NCBI GenBank assembly: GCA_963714875.1
Contig: CAVQQI010000006.1
Span: 1 to 64,000, forward strand
Direction of reading: 5' to 3'
Length of the DNA stretch: 64,000 bases
From: JBAOHV01 sp963714875
Lineage (GTDB): Bacteria; Actinomycetota; Acidimicrobiia; Acidimicrobiales; Microtrichaceae
Shown one piece after another: positions 1 to 9,992 of this stretch. The notes below the pieces were generated by a model. It did no database searches and was not told where the DNA came from. It worked only from the letters and a program-made list of their open reading frames with translations. Positions within the stretch are counted from its first letter, which is position 1. Every line of letters begins with the position of its first letter. The translations under genes and the position numbers were made by a program.

Positions 1-543
1 CGCTCGATGAGCTCGGCGGTTCGTCGGTAGGCCCGCGAGGGTCCTCCCATCGGATCCTCGATGTCGGCGTCGGTGTCGAACGCCAGCACCGAGGAAGGGT
101 GACGCATCCGGCTGATCCGTTCGATCCACTGTGCGGGCGTGCAGTCCTCCGGCCGGACGCCGACCGCACTGGCCAGGTCGTCCAGCTCGACCAGGGTGAA
201 GCTGCGCTCCACGGCATCGACCGAGAGCTCGGCGACCGACGGTGATGTGGCGACGCTCCATGGTGATGATCAGGTCGGCAGCATCCACCGTGTGGCTGTC
301 GAGCTGATGGCTGAGGTGTGTCGAGATGTCCAGACCTCGTCGCTCCATCGCCCGAACCGCACCCGGGCTCGGCGGCACGCCGCCTGCCATCACGCCGCAC
401 GAGACGACCACTGCGTCGACCCTCGGCGCGGCCAGCAGGTCTGCGGCGATGACCTCGGCCATCGGCGAGCGGCACTGGTTGGCGGTGCAGACCATCAGGA
501 GCCGGAACACGCGCGGTCGAGGTCGGATCCCCGGGCTGGTCAT
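1..543 (-). CDS. Low-molecular-weight protein tyrosine phosphatase (3' end outside window, frameshifted)
   Basis: This is a Wzb/Ptp-type phosphatase, which in exopolysaccharide loci removes phosphate from the tyrosine-rich tail of the chain-length kinase. Near the N-terminus it reads VCTANQCRSP, the CX4CR(S/T) catalytic P-loop, and near the left edge DIEDPMGGP matches the acidic DP loop. The frame must shift once near 235-243 to join the two parts. The ATG at 543 overlaps the TGA of the upstream sugar transferase (ATGA), so the two are translationally coupled. The last codons lie beyond base 1. The likely partner kinase is at 6144-7895. The family call is firm; the substrate is inferred from context. 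Confidence 0.85.
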   Translation of the reverse strand, partial: MTSPGIRPRPRVFRLLMVCTANQCRSPMAEVIAADLLAAPRVDAVVVSCGVMAGGVPPSPGAVRAMERRGLDISTHLSHQLDSHTVDAADLIITMERRHITVGRRALGRCRGAQLHPGRAGRPGQCGRRPAGGLHARTVDRTDQPDASPFLGAGVRHRRRHRGSDGRTLAGLPTNRRAHRA

Positions 544-1267
544 CGGCGTTCCCGGGCCGCCGGCATGAGGCGCTCGCCGGTTCGGCGTCGGGCACTGCTG
601 CCGGCACCACGCCGTCAGCAGTCGCCGGAGCCGAGCCCCCGGGCAGGACATGGCGGCCAGGCTCGACAGCACCAGGAGGTCGAGCGACGGGCCGGCGTTC
701 CAGACGTACCAGGCGTCGATCGCCAGCTTCACCGGGACCACGACCCGTCGGTAGGCATCCCGTCGCGATCACGGTCGATCTCGGTGCGCTCCCAGTCGCC
801 GACGATCAGCTGGGTCGGCCCTGCGATCCCAGGTGGCACGCGCAAGCACGTCGGTCCACGCGTCGTCGGGGATCGGTCGACGTACTCCGGTGCCTCGGGG
901 CGCGGGCCCGAGCAGGCACATCTCGCCGCGCACGACGTTGTACAGCTGTGGCAGCTCATCGAGGTGCAGGGACCGCATGCGGCGCACCGATCGGAGTGAT
1001 GCGGTCGTCGTCGGTGCTGGTGAGTGCGGCACCCGGCAGCCCGACCGTCGGCGGTCTCGACCCGCATCGATCGCAGCTTCCACATGCCGAAGACCTCGGC
1101 CGTCCCGACCGACCCGGGGCACGGTGATCAGCGGCGGTCCACCGTCGTGGCGACGGACCAGCAGCGCCAGCACGGCGACGACCGGAGCTGTCAGCACCGA
1201 CAGCACGGCGGCGATCGACCCGGTCGATCACGAGCCGACACCGGAGCCAGCTGGACGGCGGCGCCAC
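540..1267 (-). CDS. Bacterial sugar-phosphate transferase, WcaJ/PglC type (frameshifted)
   Basis: This is a polyprenyl-phosphate sugar-phosphotransferase (Bac_transf family), the membrane enzyme that loads the first sugar on the lipid carrier. Pieces in different frames line up in family order: a hydrophobic N-terminal helix (AAVLSVLTAPVVAVLALLV), GRDGRGF-MWKLRSM, the hallmark SLHLDELPQLYNVVRGEM, LLGPRP, and IDAWYVWNAG at the end. At least four single-base shifts (near 1245, 1110, 1000 and 900) are needed. The proposed GTG at 1267 follows the aminotransferase stop by 4 bases. A second enzyme of this family is at 15655-16326, so the locus may start two different glycans. Confidence 0.8.
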
Positions 1268-1271
1268 GAGC

Positions 1272-2436
1272 TCAGGGTGCGATCGCCTCGGCGAGCACGC
1301 TGCAGACCCGCTCGACGTCGCGAGTCGGACAGACGGGTGTGGAAGGGCAGGCTGAGCGCACGGTCCACTACCGAGTCGGCGACCGGAGTCCCGCCGGGGC
1401 CGCTGTGGAGTCCCGTGGTGGGCGAACCACGCGAAGGTGTGCAGCGGCCGGAAGTGGACGCTGGTCCCGATGTCCTCCGCGGCCATCTGCTTCTGCACGA
1501 TGTCACGGTCGACATGGTCGGGAAGGACGACCATCATCAGGTGGTCGGCGCTGCCGGAACACCGTTCCTCCGGAACGACACGCAGGTCGTCGATCTGCGT
1601 CGAGCTGCTCGCGGTACAGCGTGGTCATCTCGGCCCGCCGGGCCTGGAGGTGATCGAATCGGCCGAGCTGGGCCCGGGCGATCGCAGCGAGCACGTCGGG
1701 CAGGTTCGCCTTGAGTCCGTCGCCGAGCGATGTCGTAGCTGCCCGTCCTGGCGCCGGGGGTGTAGCGGGCCCAGGCGTCACGGCTCAGTCCGTGGAGCCG
1801 GAACGACTGGGCGAACTCGGCGAGCTCACGGTCGTCGGTCGCCAGGGCGCCGCCCTCGGCCGAGGTCAGGTTCTTCGTGGCGTAGAACGAGAAGCACGCC
1901 CCTGCAGTGCCCTGGCCGGCGATCATGCCCGCGGTGGTCGGATGCGCCGAACGCATGCGCTGCATCCTCGATGAGCGGCACGTCCGGCGTCGGCGCAGAT
2001 CTGGTGGATCTCTCGGCTCGAGCGGCGTGCCGGCGAAGTGGACCCCGATCACCGCGTCGAGCCCCTCCGGTCCGTCGATCGCTGCCTCGAGCGCGTCGGC
2101 GGACAGGTTGAACGTGCCTGGGGTCGATGTCGAGCGGGACGGGGCGGAGCCCACGGTGGAAGCGGCGCCAGGGCGGTCGACACGAACGTCCAGGTCGGCA
2201 CGCCGATACGGGATCCGCGCGGGAGCGCCAGGTGCGCTGCGGCGATCTCGAGCGCCGCGGTGCACGATGACACGGCGACGACGTGCTCGACGCCCAGGTA
2301 CTCCGACAGCTCCGCCTCGAGTGCCAGGCATCTCCTCGCCGGTGGTGATCCATCCCGACAGGAGCGCTCTCGTGGCAGCTTCGACCTCTGCGTCGCCGAC
2401 GTCGGGAGCGGAGAATCGGATCTCGTTTCCAGCCAT
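1272..2436 (-). CDS. DegT/DnrJ/EryC1/StrS sugar aminotransferase (heavily frameshifted)
   Basis: This is a PLP-dependent aminotransferase of nucleotide-linked keto sugars. The N-terminal part is intact (FSAPDVGDAEVEAATRALLSG, then ITTGEEM). Later frames supply the VSSCTAALEIA cofactor loop, GVPTWTFVSTA, and FSFYATKNLTSAEGGA with the Schiff-base lysine. The C-terminus ends DVERVCSVLAEAIAP. Around seven single-base shifts are needed over 1.1 kb, the worst density in the window, although every restored segment keeps family identity. It is followed directly by the sugar transferase and probably makes the amino sugar that enzyme transfers. A second paralogue is at 25288-26395. Confidence 0.82.
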
Positions 2437-2560
2437 CAGAGCACTCCCGAACCAGCGGCGGACAGATCCTCAGACATCGTGGTCGGCCGCCTCCGGCAGA
2501 TCTAGCCGCCGCGTGACCAGCGTGGATCTGGAGGGTCCCCGCACGGAGGTTCCGGGTCGG

Positions 2561-3492
2561 TCATCCGGCATCGAACCACTCGATGGTCGAACGCAGTCCG
2601 CTGCGGAGATCGACCGGCTCGACGTCCGGAAACAGGGCTCTCAGGCGATCGTTGGACGCCTGGGAGTGCGGCACATCGCCGGGACGGGGCGCAGTGTGGT
2701 CGACCTCGAGCGGTTCGCCCCAGCAGCTCCTCGATCAACTCGATGACCTCCAGCAGCGTCGTCCGAGTGCCGAACGCCAGGTTCACCGGGTCGGGACTGG
2801 AGACCCGCCGCTTGACGGCGTCGGTGATGACCTCGCACACGGTGTCGACGAAGGTGAAGTCGCGTGACTGTGTGCCGTCGCCGTGCACCTGCGAGCGCCT
2901 GACCGTTCGACGCAGCGTCGACGAACGCCGGTACCACCGCAGCGTAGGCATGGCCGGCGGCCTGCAGCGGACCGAAGACGTTGAAGAACCTGAACGCGAG
3001 AGTCGGCATGTCGTAGGACCGCTGCCATGCGAGTGCGTACGACTCGGTCGCGAGCTTGGATGCGGCGTACGGGCTCATCGGCCGCGGCGCGAGGTCCTCG
3101 TGCTTCGGGAGCTCCGGATTCGACCCGTACACCGACGACGACGACGCAACGACCACGTGCGCTCCGCCGCTGCGTCGAGCCGCCTCCAGGACGTTGAGCG
3201 TGCCGGTGGCGTTCGCGTTGTGCGAGGGCACGGGATCGGCAATCGACCTCGGAACCGACGGCCGGGCAGCGAGGTGGACCACCGAGTCGGCGCCGTCGAT
3301 CACCGAGTCGAGGCCGACGGTGTCGAGGATCGTTCCCTCCACGAAGGTGACCTCGATGCCGTCGAGGTTCGACCGGAAGCCGGTCGAGAGGTCGTCGAAC
3401 GCCACCACCTCGTCGACCGACGGGTCGTTCGAGAGGTGGCGGCACAGGTTGGCGCCGATGAATCCGGCGCCGCCGGTGACCACGACCTTCAT
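2561..3492 (-). CDS. NAD-dependent sugar epimerase/dehydratase (frameshifted)
   Basis: This is an extended short-chain dehydrogenase of the UDP-glucose 4-epimerase type. It begins MKVVVTGGAGFIGANL (the GxxGxxG NAD site) and carries HLAARPSV, SSSSVYG and the catalytic YAASK. Frames change near 2890 and 2715, after which RDFTFVDTV, NLAFGTRTTLLE and the C-terminal EWFDAG continue the family pattern. The ATG at 3492 is chosen because MKVVV is the canonical beginning and AAGGGG lies 6-11 bases upstream. The substrate (4-epimerase or other) cannot be told from sequence alone. It probably belongs to one operon with the three downstream genes. Confidence 0.85.
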
Positions 3493-3626
3493 TCTCGCCC
3501 CTTGACTCGTCACCAGAGGTTATCGGCCTCGGTCGTGCACCCCACCCCTGCGGCGCTGCGACGTGGGTCGGTCGCGGAGAATCGCAGACCCGACCCGATT
3601 CGTGGATCGGGGCGATGCCGCGTCCG

Positions 3627-4950
3627 TCAGCGAGGCCGGTGCAACTGGTTCGAGACGATCTGCGGTTTCCCCGAGGGAGTGCTGGGAATCTGGTCCACCT
3701 CGATGAAGCTGATGTCGAACGGCTCGGCGATCACCTCTCGCAGCCGCTGTTCGATCTGTCCGGTGGTGGCCGGCGCCGAAGCCGGGCCGCGGGATGAACT
3801 CCACGTCGATCCCGGTGGCGACACGCTGCACGATGCGGAACTGCTCGATCTCGTCGAAGAACTCGAAGATCCCGGTGAAGGTGTGGACGATCAGGTGTCG
3901 ACCCGACGGCGTCTCGACGATGTCGGTGTCGCGGCCGACGATCCGTTCCAGCACGGGGAAGCCCAGCTCGGCAGTCGTCGGGCCGCGATCCCCACACAGC
4001 GAGATCGCCGAGGGAGTACCGCACCAGCGGCATCGCATGTGCATCCAGCCGCGTCACGACCACCCGTCCCAGTTCGCCGACGGGGACGGGCCGGTCGTCT
4101 GCGTCCAGCAGCTCCACCACGACGTGGGGGCTGAGTACGTAGTACTGGTCGAGGTCGCGCTGGCCGGCGATGACCAGACCCTCGGTGGAGCCGTAGGTGT
4201 CGAACACCTTGGTCGAGAACGTCGCCTCGATCAGTTCTCGGTACTCGGGGAACATCTTGTCGCCCCAGCTGATCACGGACTCGAACGTCACGTCCCGGCG
4301 GCCCTCGCGGGCGGCTGCGCGGGCGAAGACGTACAGCGACGAGGCGTATCCGCCGAAGTGTCGACTGTGCCGCGCTGCCCGGCTGTCGAGCACCGACCGG
4401 GCCGCATCGTCGGTCACGCCGAACGCCTCGACGTAGGTGGTACGCAGCGCAGCGTCCTTGATCCGCTTGACGAACCCACGATCGGGGGTCATCCCCGTCT
4501 GCAGGAGCGGCGCGCCGAGCCGGAATCCCGCCCACTCCCGCAGGCGGGTCTGGTACGCCTGCGACCGACTGGACTCGGCGGGGGTCATGTAGACGGTGCT
4601 CTGCACCCCCGACGAGCCACTGCTGTGCGACGCCACGAGCTGGTCGGTGTTGCCGACACCAGCGCATCGGTGCGATCGCGCAGTACCTCCTTCGTGAGGA
4701 TCGGAAACCGGGACAGCCAGATGAACGGGTCGTCGTCCGGCTCCACCCCGAGCTCCCTGTAGTGGGGGACTGCGGTCGAGGCGTGGCGCAGCAGGCCGAC
4801 CAGCCGGTCCCGCTGTATCGCCCGGAGTCGATCGGACGGCAGTTGTGCCATCGCTCGAGCGGCGCGCAGCGTCGCCATGAACTCCGTGTGCAGCAGGCGG
4901 TCGCCGAGTGGCAGCAGCAGCCGTTCGAGCCCGATGGTGTAGGGAGACAT
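3627..4950 (-). CDS. PaaK/CapK-family adenylate-forming enzyme (frameshifted)
   Basis: This belongs to the phenylacetate-CoA ligase / CapK group, whose members in capsule loci are thought to activate an acid for attachment to the polymer or its lipid. The N-terminus reads SPYTIGLERLLLPLGDRLLHTEFM; further in are SGSSGVQSTVYMTP (phosphate-binding loop), DTYGSTEG (adenylate-binding motif), and a C-terminal lid with QRLREVI and PSGKPQ. Shifts near 4650, 4010 and 3790 are required. AAGGTG precedes the ATG at 4950. It is the first gene of a leftward group and faces the GNAT gene at 5108. The substrate is unknown. Confidence 0.8.
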
Positions 4951-5094
4951 GGCACCTTCTGCGACGTCGCTGATGGTCGTCGGCACCCACTCGACGCGGC
5001 GCTCGCACCTGGAGCCGAGGGTACCCGGTCGCAGTCGGGTTCCGGACACTGGGGCTCGCCGCCCCGTCGAGGCGCGGATCATGGCCGTCGTCGG

Positions 5095-5100
5095 TAGCGT
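5095..5100 (+). promoter_or_regulatory. Leaderless -10 box TAGCGT
   Basis: TAGCGT lies 7 bases before the GTG at 5108, the spacing expected when transcription begins at the start codon. It decides in favour of GTG 5108 over the ATG at 5081, which has no ribosome binding site. Confidence 0.6.
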
Positions 5101-5107
5101 CGTCTCC

Positions 5108-6112
5108 GTGAAGGACGACGCAGCGGCCCCTTCCGACAACGAGGATCTCAGCGTCCGACGGGCGGTGCCCGACGACCGGTCGGCCATGATCGAGCTGTGT
5201 CGGTCGGCCCTGGGCTGGCGCCCCGAGGACCCGAGCGAGCGGTTCTTCGCCTGGAAGCACGACCAGAACCCCTTCGGCCCCTCGCCGGCATGGGTGGCTG
5301 TCGACGCGGCCGGTCGTCTCGCTGGTGTCCGGGTCTTCATGAGGTGGCGGTTCACCGACGGCGGCCGGGTTCGCCATGCGGTGCGGGCGGTGGACACCGC
5401 GACCCGCCCCGACATGCAGGGGCGCGGCATCTTCAAACGGCTCACGCTGGGTGCGCTGCCCGATCTGGCCGACGACGGCGTGGAGCTGGTGTTCAACACG
5501 CCGAACGACCAGAGCCGTCCGGGCTACCTGAAGATGGGGTGGTCCGCGGTGGGCCGTGTGCCGGTGGCGATGCGGCTCAGGTCGCCGGGGTCGACGATCG
5601 CAGTGCGGGGAGCGAGGGCGGCGGCGCGCAAGTGGAGCGAACCCACCGACGTGGGTCTCGATGCTGCCACGGCGTTCTCCGACGACCAGGGTGTCGAACG
5701 GCTGCTGGAGCGGTGTGGGCGAGGAGCGGCGATCCACACCGACCGCGACACGGAGTACCTGCGGTGGAGGTACTCCTTCGACGCGCTCCACTACCGGGCG
5801 GTGCCGTTGGGTGACCGGGTCGAGGACGGCATGATCGTGTTCCGCATCCGTCGTCGGGGTACCGCGCTCGAGGCGGCGATCTGCGAGGTGCTGTCGCCGA
5901 CACCGGGCGCCGAACGGGCCGCCGTCGGATGGGTGCTCCGCCGGACGGGCGCCGACTACGCGCTGCGAGCTGACGGCCGGGGGTCGCTGAGGTCGGGGTT
6001 CGTTCCGGTGCCGCAGCTGGGCCCGGTGCTGACGTGGCGCCCCCTGGACGATGCGGCGGTCCCGACCATGTCGGCCATGAGCCTGGCCCTGGGTGACATC
6101 GAGCTGTTCTGA
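5108..6112 (+). CDS. GNAT-family acyltransferase, exopolysaccharide-locus type
   Basis: This 334-residue protein has an N-terminal GNAT fold: VRRAVPDDRSAM, then VDTATRPDMQGRGIFKRL, whose Q-x-x-G-x-G/A stretch is the acetyl-CoA pyrophosphate loop, and FNTPNDQSRPGYLKMGW. The C-terminal half is a second domain of unknown role containing YLRWRYSFDALHYR. It is intact, unlike its left neighbour. GTG 5108 is chosen from the leaderless -10 box; an in-frame ATG at 5081 would add nine residues. It stands alone between two leftward transcription units. By context it may acylate a sugar of the polymer, but the acceptor is unknown. Confidence 0.75.
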   Translation: MKDDAAAPSDNEDLSVRRAVPDDRSAMIELCRSALGWRPEDPSERFFAWKHDQNPFGPSPAWVAVDAAGRLAGVRVFMRWRFTDGGRVRHAVRAVDTATRPDMQGRGIFKRLTLGALPDLADDGVELVFNTPNDQSRPGYLKMGWSAVGRVPVAMRLRSPGSTIAVRGARAAARKWSEPTDVGLDAATAFSDDQGVERLLERCGRGAAIHTDRDTEYLRWRYSFDALHYRAVPLGDRVEDGMIVFRIRRRGTALEAAICEVLSPTPGAERAAVGWVLRRTGADYALRADGRGSLRSGFVPVPQLGPVLTWRPLDDAAVPTMSAMSLALGDIELF

Positions 6113-6143
6113 CCCGCTGCTCACGCCGGGGAAGGCGCCCTGC

Positions 6144-7895
6144 TCAGCCCGCGTCGCCGGCGACCGGTGAGCGGTAGGGGGGCGGTTGTTGGCGTCCGAC
6201 CGCGGACGACGCAGCGACGTCCGCGACCGGGGTCGCCGGCAGGTCGGCGCCGCTCGGCGGTGACCATCGATCACTCTCGACAGGTCCGGGTGCAGCGGGC
6301 CCCGACGGTGTCCGCTTCGCCGAGGACCCGTAGTAGTAGTTCTCGTAGTAGCTGTAGCGACGCTTGGTCGCCGGGGAGCCCACGCAGACGCATCCGAGCA
6401 GCGGAGCACCACGCAGTCGCAGCATCTCGAGCCCTTCCAGGGCCTCCTTGCGGGTGGTCCGCCCGGTTCGGATGACGAACACGACGTGATCGACCAGCGG
6501 GACGAGCTCCATCGCGTCGGTCGTGGCCAGCAGCGGCGAGCTGTCGATGACGACGGTGGCCCCCCGACTCGTGGCCACGTCGACCACCTCGCCGACCGCG
6601 GCCACCAGGTCGTTGGTGAGCGGGCCCGCCCGCCCACTGGAGACGACCCACAGGTCATCGATGGGGCCTGCCTGCACCACGTCGTCGACCTTGGGACGAT
6701 CGAGGGCGTAGGCGGCCAGCTCGGTCAGCCCGGGCTCGCTGTCCACCCCGAGACGGCGGTGCAACGTCGGTCGGCGGCAGTCGGCGTTGATGGCCAACGT
6801 CGGGACATCGCTCTCTGCGAGCGCGAACGACGTGAAGGCAACGGTCGAGGTCTTGCCCTCGCCGGGTGACGACGACACGATCAGGAACGACGCTCCCTGG
6901 GTCGAGGTGGATCGAACTGGTGCAGCCAGCTCGTCAGCGGCTGTGCTGGACACGAACTGGATGGCCGAACGCAGCCGTCGGTAGGACTCGGCATGACCGC
7001 CGCCGAAGTGCTCCGGAGCGACGAGCTCGGACCGCGGTCGGGCTCGCCGTCCCAGGTACGGCACCATCGTCAGCACGGGGAGCTGGGTCGCCTCCTCGGC
7101 CTCGTTCTTCGTGTCGATCCGGGGGTTCCAGCGTTCGATCAGGGCGATGAGGAGTGCCGCCATGGCGAACCCGAGTGCCGCCAGCAGCCCGACCCGCAGC
7201 ACCGGCTGGGACGGCAGCGTCAGCACACCGCCGCTCGCCAGCGCCACGTTCGGCTCGCCCAGCCTGCTGTACGGGCCCGTGGTCGTGTCCCTGCGTTGCG
7301 TGGTGTCGTCCAGGTCCTGGGTGAACTGCGTCACCTCTGCCAGCAGGTCGGAGCGTTCGCGCACGAGCGGCACCGCGGTGTCCGTGAGGCTCGCGACCAG
7401 CGGGTTGGCTGCGTCGAAGGCCTCGAGTCGTTGCTGCGCGACCTCGATCTGTCGCTCCAACAGCAGTATCTGCTCATCGAGCGCTGCGAGCTCCTGCTCG
7501 TTGGAGGTCTCGAGGAACGCGTCGGCGAAGGCGTTCGAGACTGCTGCTGCACGCTCGGGATCCTCGTCGGTGGCCTGGATCCTCAGCGAGAGGCTGTCGC
7601 CGTCCACGTCCACCGCCAGGGCACGCGCCAGAGCCTCGGGGTCGCCACCGCCCAGGATCTGGGCGGCGCGGACCGGGACCGACCCGCGCTGCACCCGCAG
7701 ACCTGCCTGCTGGGCCGCCTGCAGCGATGCGCTCGATGACCGGTCGATGTCGAACAGGATCACCGAGGTCGCCTGGTAGTCCTGCGTCGACTCCGTGCGC
7801 AGCGTCAGCGATGCTGCGCCGACGACCGCGCCGAGGACCGCTCCGACGAGCAGCAACCAGAACCAACGGCGCACAGCCGCGCGGAGCTTGGTCAT
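6144..7895 (-). CDS. Bacterial tyrosine kinase fused to Wzz-type chain-length domain
   Basis: This is an intact 583-residue polysaccharide co-polymerase/BY-kinase. There is one transmembrane helix near the N-terminus (WFWLLLVGAVLGAVVGAASL), a periplasmic coiled-coil region (about residues 130-200), a second helix around 235 (GLLAALGFAMAALLIALI), then the cytosolic ATPase. The ATPase has Walker A SSSPGEGKTS (about 342), Walker A' INADCRRP and Walker B VVIDSSPLL. The C-terminus carries the autophosphorylation cluster KRRYSYYENYYYG and then a Pro-rich tail. It controls chain length and export. Its ATG overlaps the polymerase stop (ATGA). The phosphatase at 1-543 is the natural antagonist. Confidence 0.93.
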   Translation of the reverse strand: MTKLRAAVRRWFWLLLVGAVLGAVVGAASLTLRTESTQDYQATSVILFDIDRSSSASLQAAQQAGLRVQRGSVPVRAAQILGGGDPEALARALAVDVDGDSLSLRIQATDEDPERAAAVSNAFADAFLETSNEQELAALDEQILLLERQIEVAQQRLEAFDAANPLVASLTDTAVPLVRERSDLLAEVTQFTQDLDDTTQRRDTTTGPYSRLGEPNVALASGGVLTLPSQPVLRVGLLAALGFAMAALLIALIERWNPRIDTKNEAEEATQLPVLTMVPYLGRRARPRSELVAPEHFGGGHAESYRRLRSAIQFVSSTAADELAAPVRSTSTQGASFLIVSSSPGEGKTSTVAFTSFALAESDVPTLAINADCRRPTLHRRLGVDSEPGLTELAAYALDRPKVDDVVQAGPIDDLWVVSSGRAGPLTNDLVAAVGEVVDVATSRGATVVIDSSPLLATTDAMELVPLVDHVVFVIRTGRTTRKEALEGLEMLRLRGAPLLGCVCVGSPATKRRYSYYENYYYGSSAKRTPSGPAAPGPVESDRWSPPSGADLPATPVADVAASSAVGRQQPPPYRSPVAGDAG

Positions 7896-9418
7896 CGGCC
7901 GCCACCGCCGAACGGGCGCGAAGGGACCCCGGCGGGCGTGTGGTCCTCGTCGATCGTGGCAACGACCGACGGTGCATCGGGGGTCTGCTGGCTCATGGTC
8001 GTCCCTCTGGGCGCAACGGTACCCAGAGATCCGTGAAAAACCGGTCGCCCGGTCGGGTCGACGTCCTGGTCGCCCTCGTCACGTTCGGGGCGGACCGCAG
8101 GCAGGCACAGCACCACGAGCACCGCAGGAAGGAACTGGGTGCGCTGACGAGCCAGGATCCCCTCGTTGCCCACCCGCGAGAAACCCACGATCGACACGAC
8201 GGCGAACACCGCCAGGTACACGACATAGCGATTGCGGCGCAGGTACGTCGGCAGTGCCCGGATGCGTCGCCAACTCGCGACGGTGAGCACCAGCAGCAGC
8301 GTGGTCTCGAGTCCCGCGATCGCCTTCACCGCCGAGGTCGCCTCCCACAGGAACGGTCGGAAGAGCACCGACACGGTTGCCATGGGCAGGTCGGTGATGC
8401 TGGTGACCGTGGTGGCCTCGAACTCGGAACCGCCCTGCGCGGTGATGGTCGACGCGGTGTCGAGCACGCCGGTGACGGACCCTGCGTCCGCGTCGCCCTC
8501 GTTGCCGAACACCGTGCCGACCCGGTTGAGCAGCACGATCGATGCGAGCCCCAGGACGCACATCCCGGCGATGCGCACGGCGCCGCCCCGTCGCTTCGTC
8601 GGCACCCCGGCGTCAGCTCGCTGTCGCACCGCCAGCGCCACCGCCAGCGGTGCCAGTGCGGCCAGCGCGATGTGCGGACGTACCAGCGCACCACCCGCGA
8701 GACCCGCGACCAGCCACAGGATGCCGGTCCAGCGAGGCGATGGCCTCGTCAACCACGCGACCCCCAGGAACACCGCACCCAGCGTGAGCTGCATCCACGC
8801 GTCCTTGCCGATGGACGACGGCCAGAACACCAGCGACGGCAGGAAGAACAGCAGCACCCGGTAGCGGCGGTGGTCACCTGCGGGAAAGCCGACGCGGAAG
8901 GCCCGATAGGTCATGACCAGGCCCCAGAACCCGAGCCAGGAGAACACGACGAACCCGGTCTGGATGTTGCGCCCGGACACCGAGTACACCATTCCGGTGA
9001 TGGTGCTCAGGGCTTTGGTGCCGGCGCCGAAGTTCGACACGCTGTCGACCACCCACACCGGGCTGCCGGAGAGCAGCTGCTCGACCCAATCCCGCCCGGC
9101 CGCGTCGTAGCGAGCGGCGTCGGCCAGCCCGCCGTAGGCCGCGGTGGTCAGGTAGTAGCGGGCGAACCCGCCGGCCAGCTTGACGGCGAGGGCGAGACAC
9201 AGGAACCCGTAGAGCGACCCGTCCCCGTCCCGTCTGCCGATGGCGGCCAGGGCCGGCATGGAAGCTGCGAAGAGCACGGTGGCCACGACCACCGCAGAAC
9301 CGGGCCCGGACGGGGCTCTCCCGTCGACGAGCACCAACGCCAGCGGCACCGCGACGAGGATGCCCAGCCCGACCAGCACGATCGGCCGATCGTCGGCAGT
9401 GAGCAGGGGCCATCGCAC
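7892..9418 (-). CDS. Polytopic membrane protein, probable polysaccharide polymerase (Wzy-like)
   Basis: This intact 508-residue protein has many hydrophobic helices (for example PIVLVGLGILVAVPLALVLV and HIALAALAPLAVALAV) and a long loop near residues 80-140 that includes GGFARYYLTTAAYGG. The last 60 residues are hydrophilic. No strict motif identifies it; position directly before the chain-length kinase, with an overlapping stop/start, and topology suggest the O-antigen/EPS polymerase. The GTG at 9418 begins 6 bases after a TAGCGT box. Alternatives are another membrane glycosyltransferase or a flippase, but Wzx-type MATE topology is not evident. Confidence 0.65.
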   Translation of the reverse strand: MRWPLLTADDRPIVLVGLGILVAVPLALVLVDGRAPSGPGSAVVVATVLFAASMPALAAIGRRDGDGSLYGFLCLALAVKLAGGFARYYLTTAAYGGLADAARYDAAGRDWVEQLLSGSPVWVVDSVSNFGAGTKALSTITGMVYSVSGRNIQTGFVVFSWLGFWGLVMTYRAFRVGFPAGDHRRYRVLLFFLPSLVFWPSSIGKDAWMQLTLGAVFLGVAWLTRPSPRWTGILWLVAGLAGGALVRPHIALAALAPLAVALAVRQRADAGVPTKRRGGAVRIAGMCVLGLASIVLLNRVGTVFGNEGDADAGSVTGVLDTASTITAQGGSEFEATTVTSITDLPMATVSVLFRPFLWEATSAVKAIAGLETTLLLVLTVASWRRIRALPTYLRRNRYVVYLAVFAVVSIVGFSRVGNEGILARQRTQFLPAVLVVLCLPAVRPERDEGDQDVDPTGRPVFHGSLGTVAPRGTTMSQQTPDAPSVVATIDEDHTPAGVPSRPFGGGGR

Positions 9419-9424
9419 TCCACC

Positions 9425-9430
9425 ACGCTA
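9425..9430 (-). promoter_or_regulatory. Leaderless -10 box TAGCGT
   Basis: On the minus strand TAGCGT ends 6 bases before the GTG at 9418 of the polymerase gene. No Shine-Dalgarno precedes that start. Confidence 0.6.
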
Positions 9431-9492
9431 TCGGTCCCCGGGTCGCTGTCATCGGTGGGCATCGGGCTGGCCGACTCGCGGGCGCGAACCTG

Positions 9493-9498
9493 TAGCGT
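9493..9498 (+). promoter_or_regulatory. Leaderless -10 box TAGCGT
   Basis: TAGCGT lies 8 bases before the ATG at 9507. Together with the box at 9425-9430 it makes a divergent pair of leaderless promoters only 62 bases apart. Confidence 0.6.
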
Positions 9499-9506
9499 CC
9501 AGATGC

Positions 9507-9992
9507 ATGACGAAGCGGGGATCTCGCACCATCGGCCGGATCCAGGTGCTGCAGCTGTTCGCCGAGCCGCTCGAGGAGGAGCCGTCCATCGACGGCGGGA
9601 GGCTGGAGCGCAGGCTCGTCGACGGCACCGTGGAGCTGTTGGCGATCGACGACTCCGGCATCCTGCTCGGAGTCGCGAGGATCCACCCCGAATGCCACGG
9701 TGACTCGTTCTACGGTCGGTACTCCCGCAACGACGAGAACTACATCTACGGGTCGGGCTTGGAGATCGAACCTGCGGCCCGTGGCCGAGGTCTGGGCAAG
9801 CAACTGACGCACGCTGCCCGCTGTGCGGCGTTCGACTTCGGTGGACGTGGCGTGAAGTCGCTCGTCGCTCCCGACAACGCTGTCAGCCTCCGCTGCCACG
9901 AGGCGACCGGGTTCGACCCTCCCGCAGCGCTGTTGCGTGGGGTGCGCCTCGGCGACCGGGTGCTGTGGTTCGGTGGCCCCCGACCCGTGTGA
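9507..9992 (+). CDS. Small GNAT-family N-acetyltransferase
   Basis: This is a 161-residue single-domain GNAT. LLGVARIHPE is a core strand, LEIEPAARGRGLGKQL is the acetyl-CoA binding motif A (R-x-x-G-x-G/A) and LVAPDNAVSLRCHEATGF is the motif B end. It is intact. Its TGA overlaps the ATG of the glycosyltransferase (TGATG), so the two are co-translated and it probably belongs to the surface-polymer pathway, although protein or small-molecule acetylation is equally possible. Confidence 0.75.
   Translation: MTKRGSRTIGRIQVLQLFAEPLEEEPSIDGGRLERRLVDGTVELLAIDDSGILLGVARIHPECHGDSFYGRYSRNDENYIYGSGLEIEPAARGRGLGKQLTHAARCAAFDFGGRGVKSLVAPDNAVSLRCHEATGFDPPAALLRGVRLGDRVLWFGGPRPV

Noticed and set aside
3731..6658. 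A 975-codon minus-strand open frame across the CapK-like, GNAT and kinase genes
   Set aside because: Only short parts coincide with the true CapK frame; the rest is Arg/Pro-rich shadow of genes on either strand.
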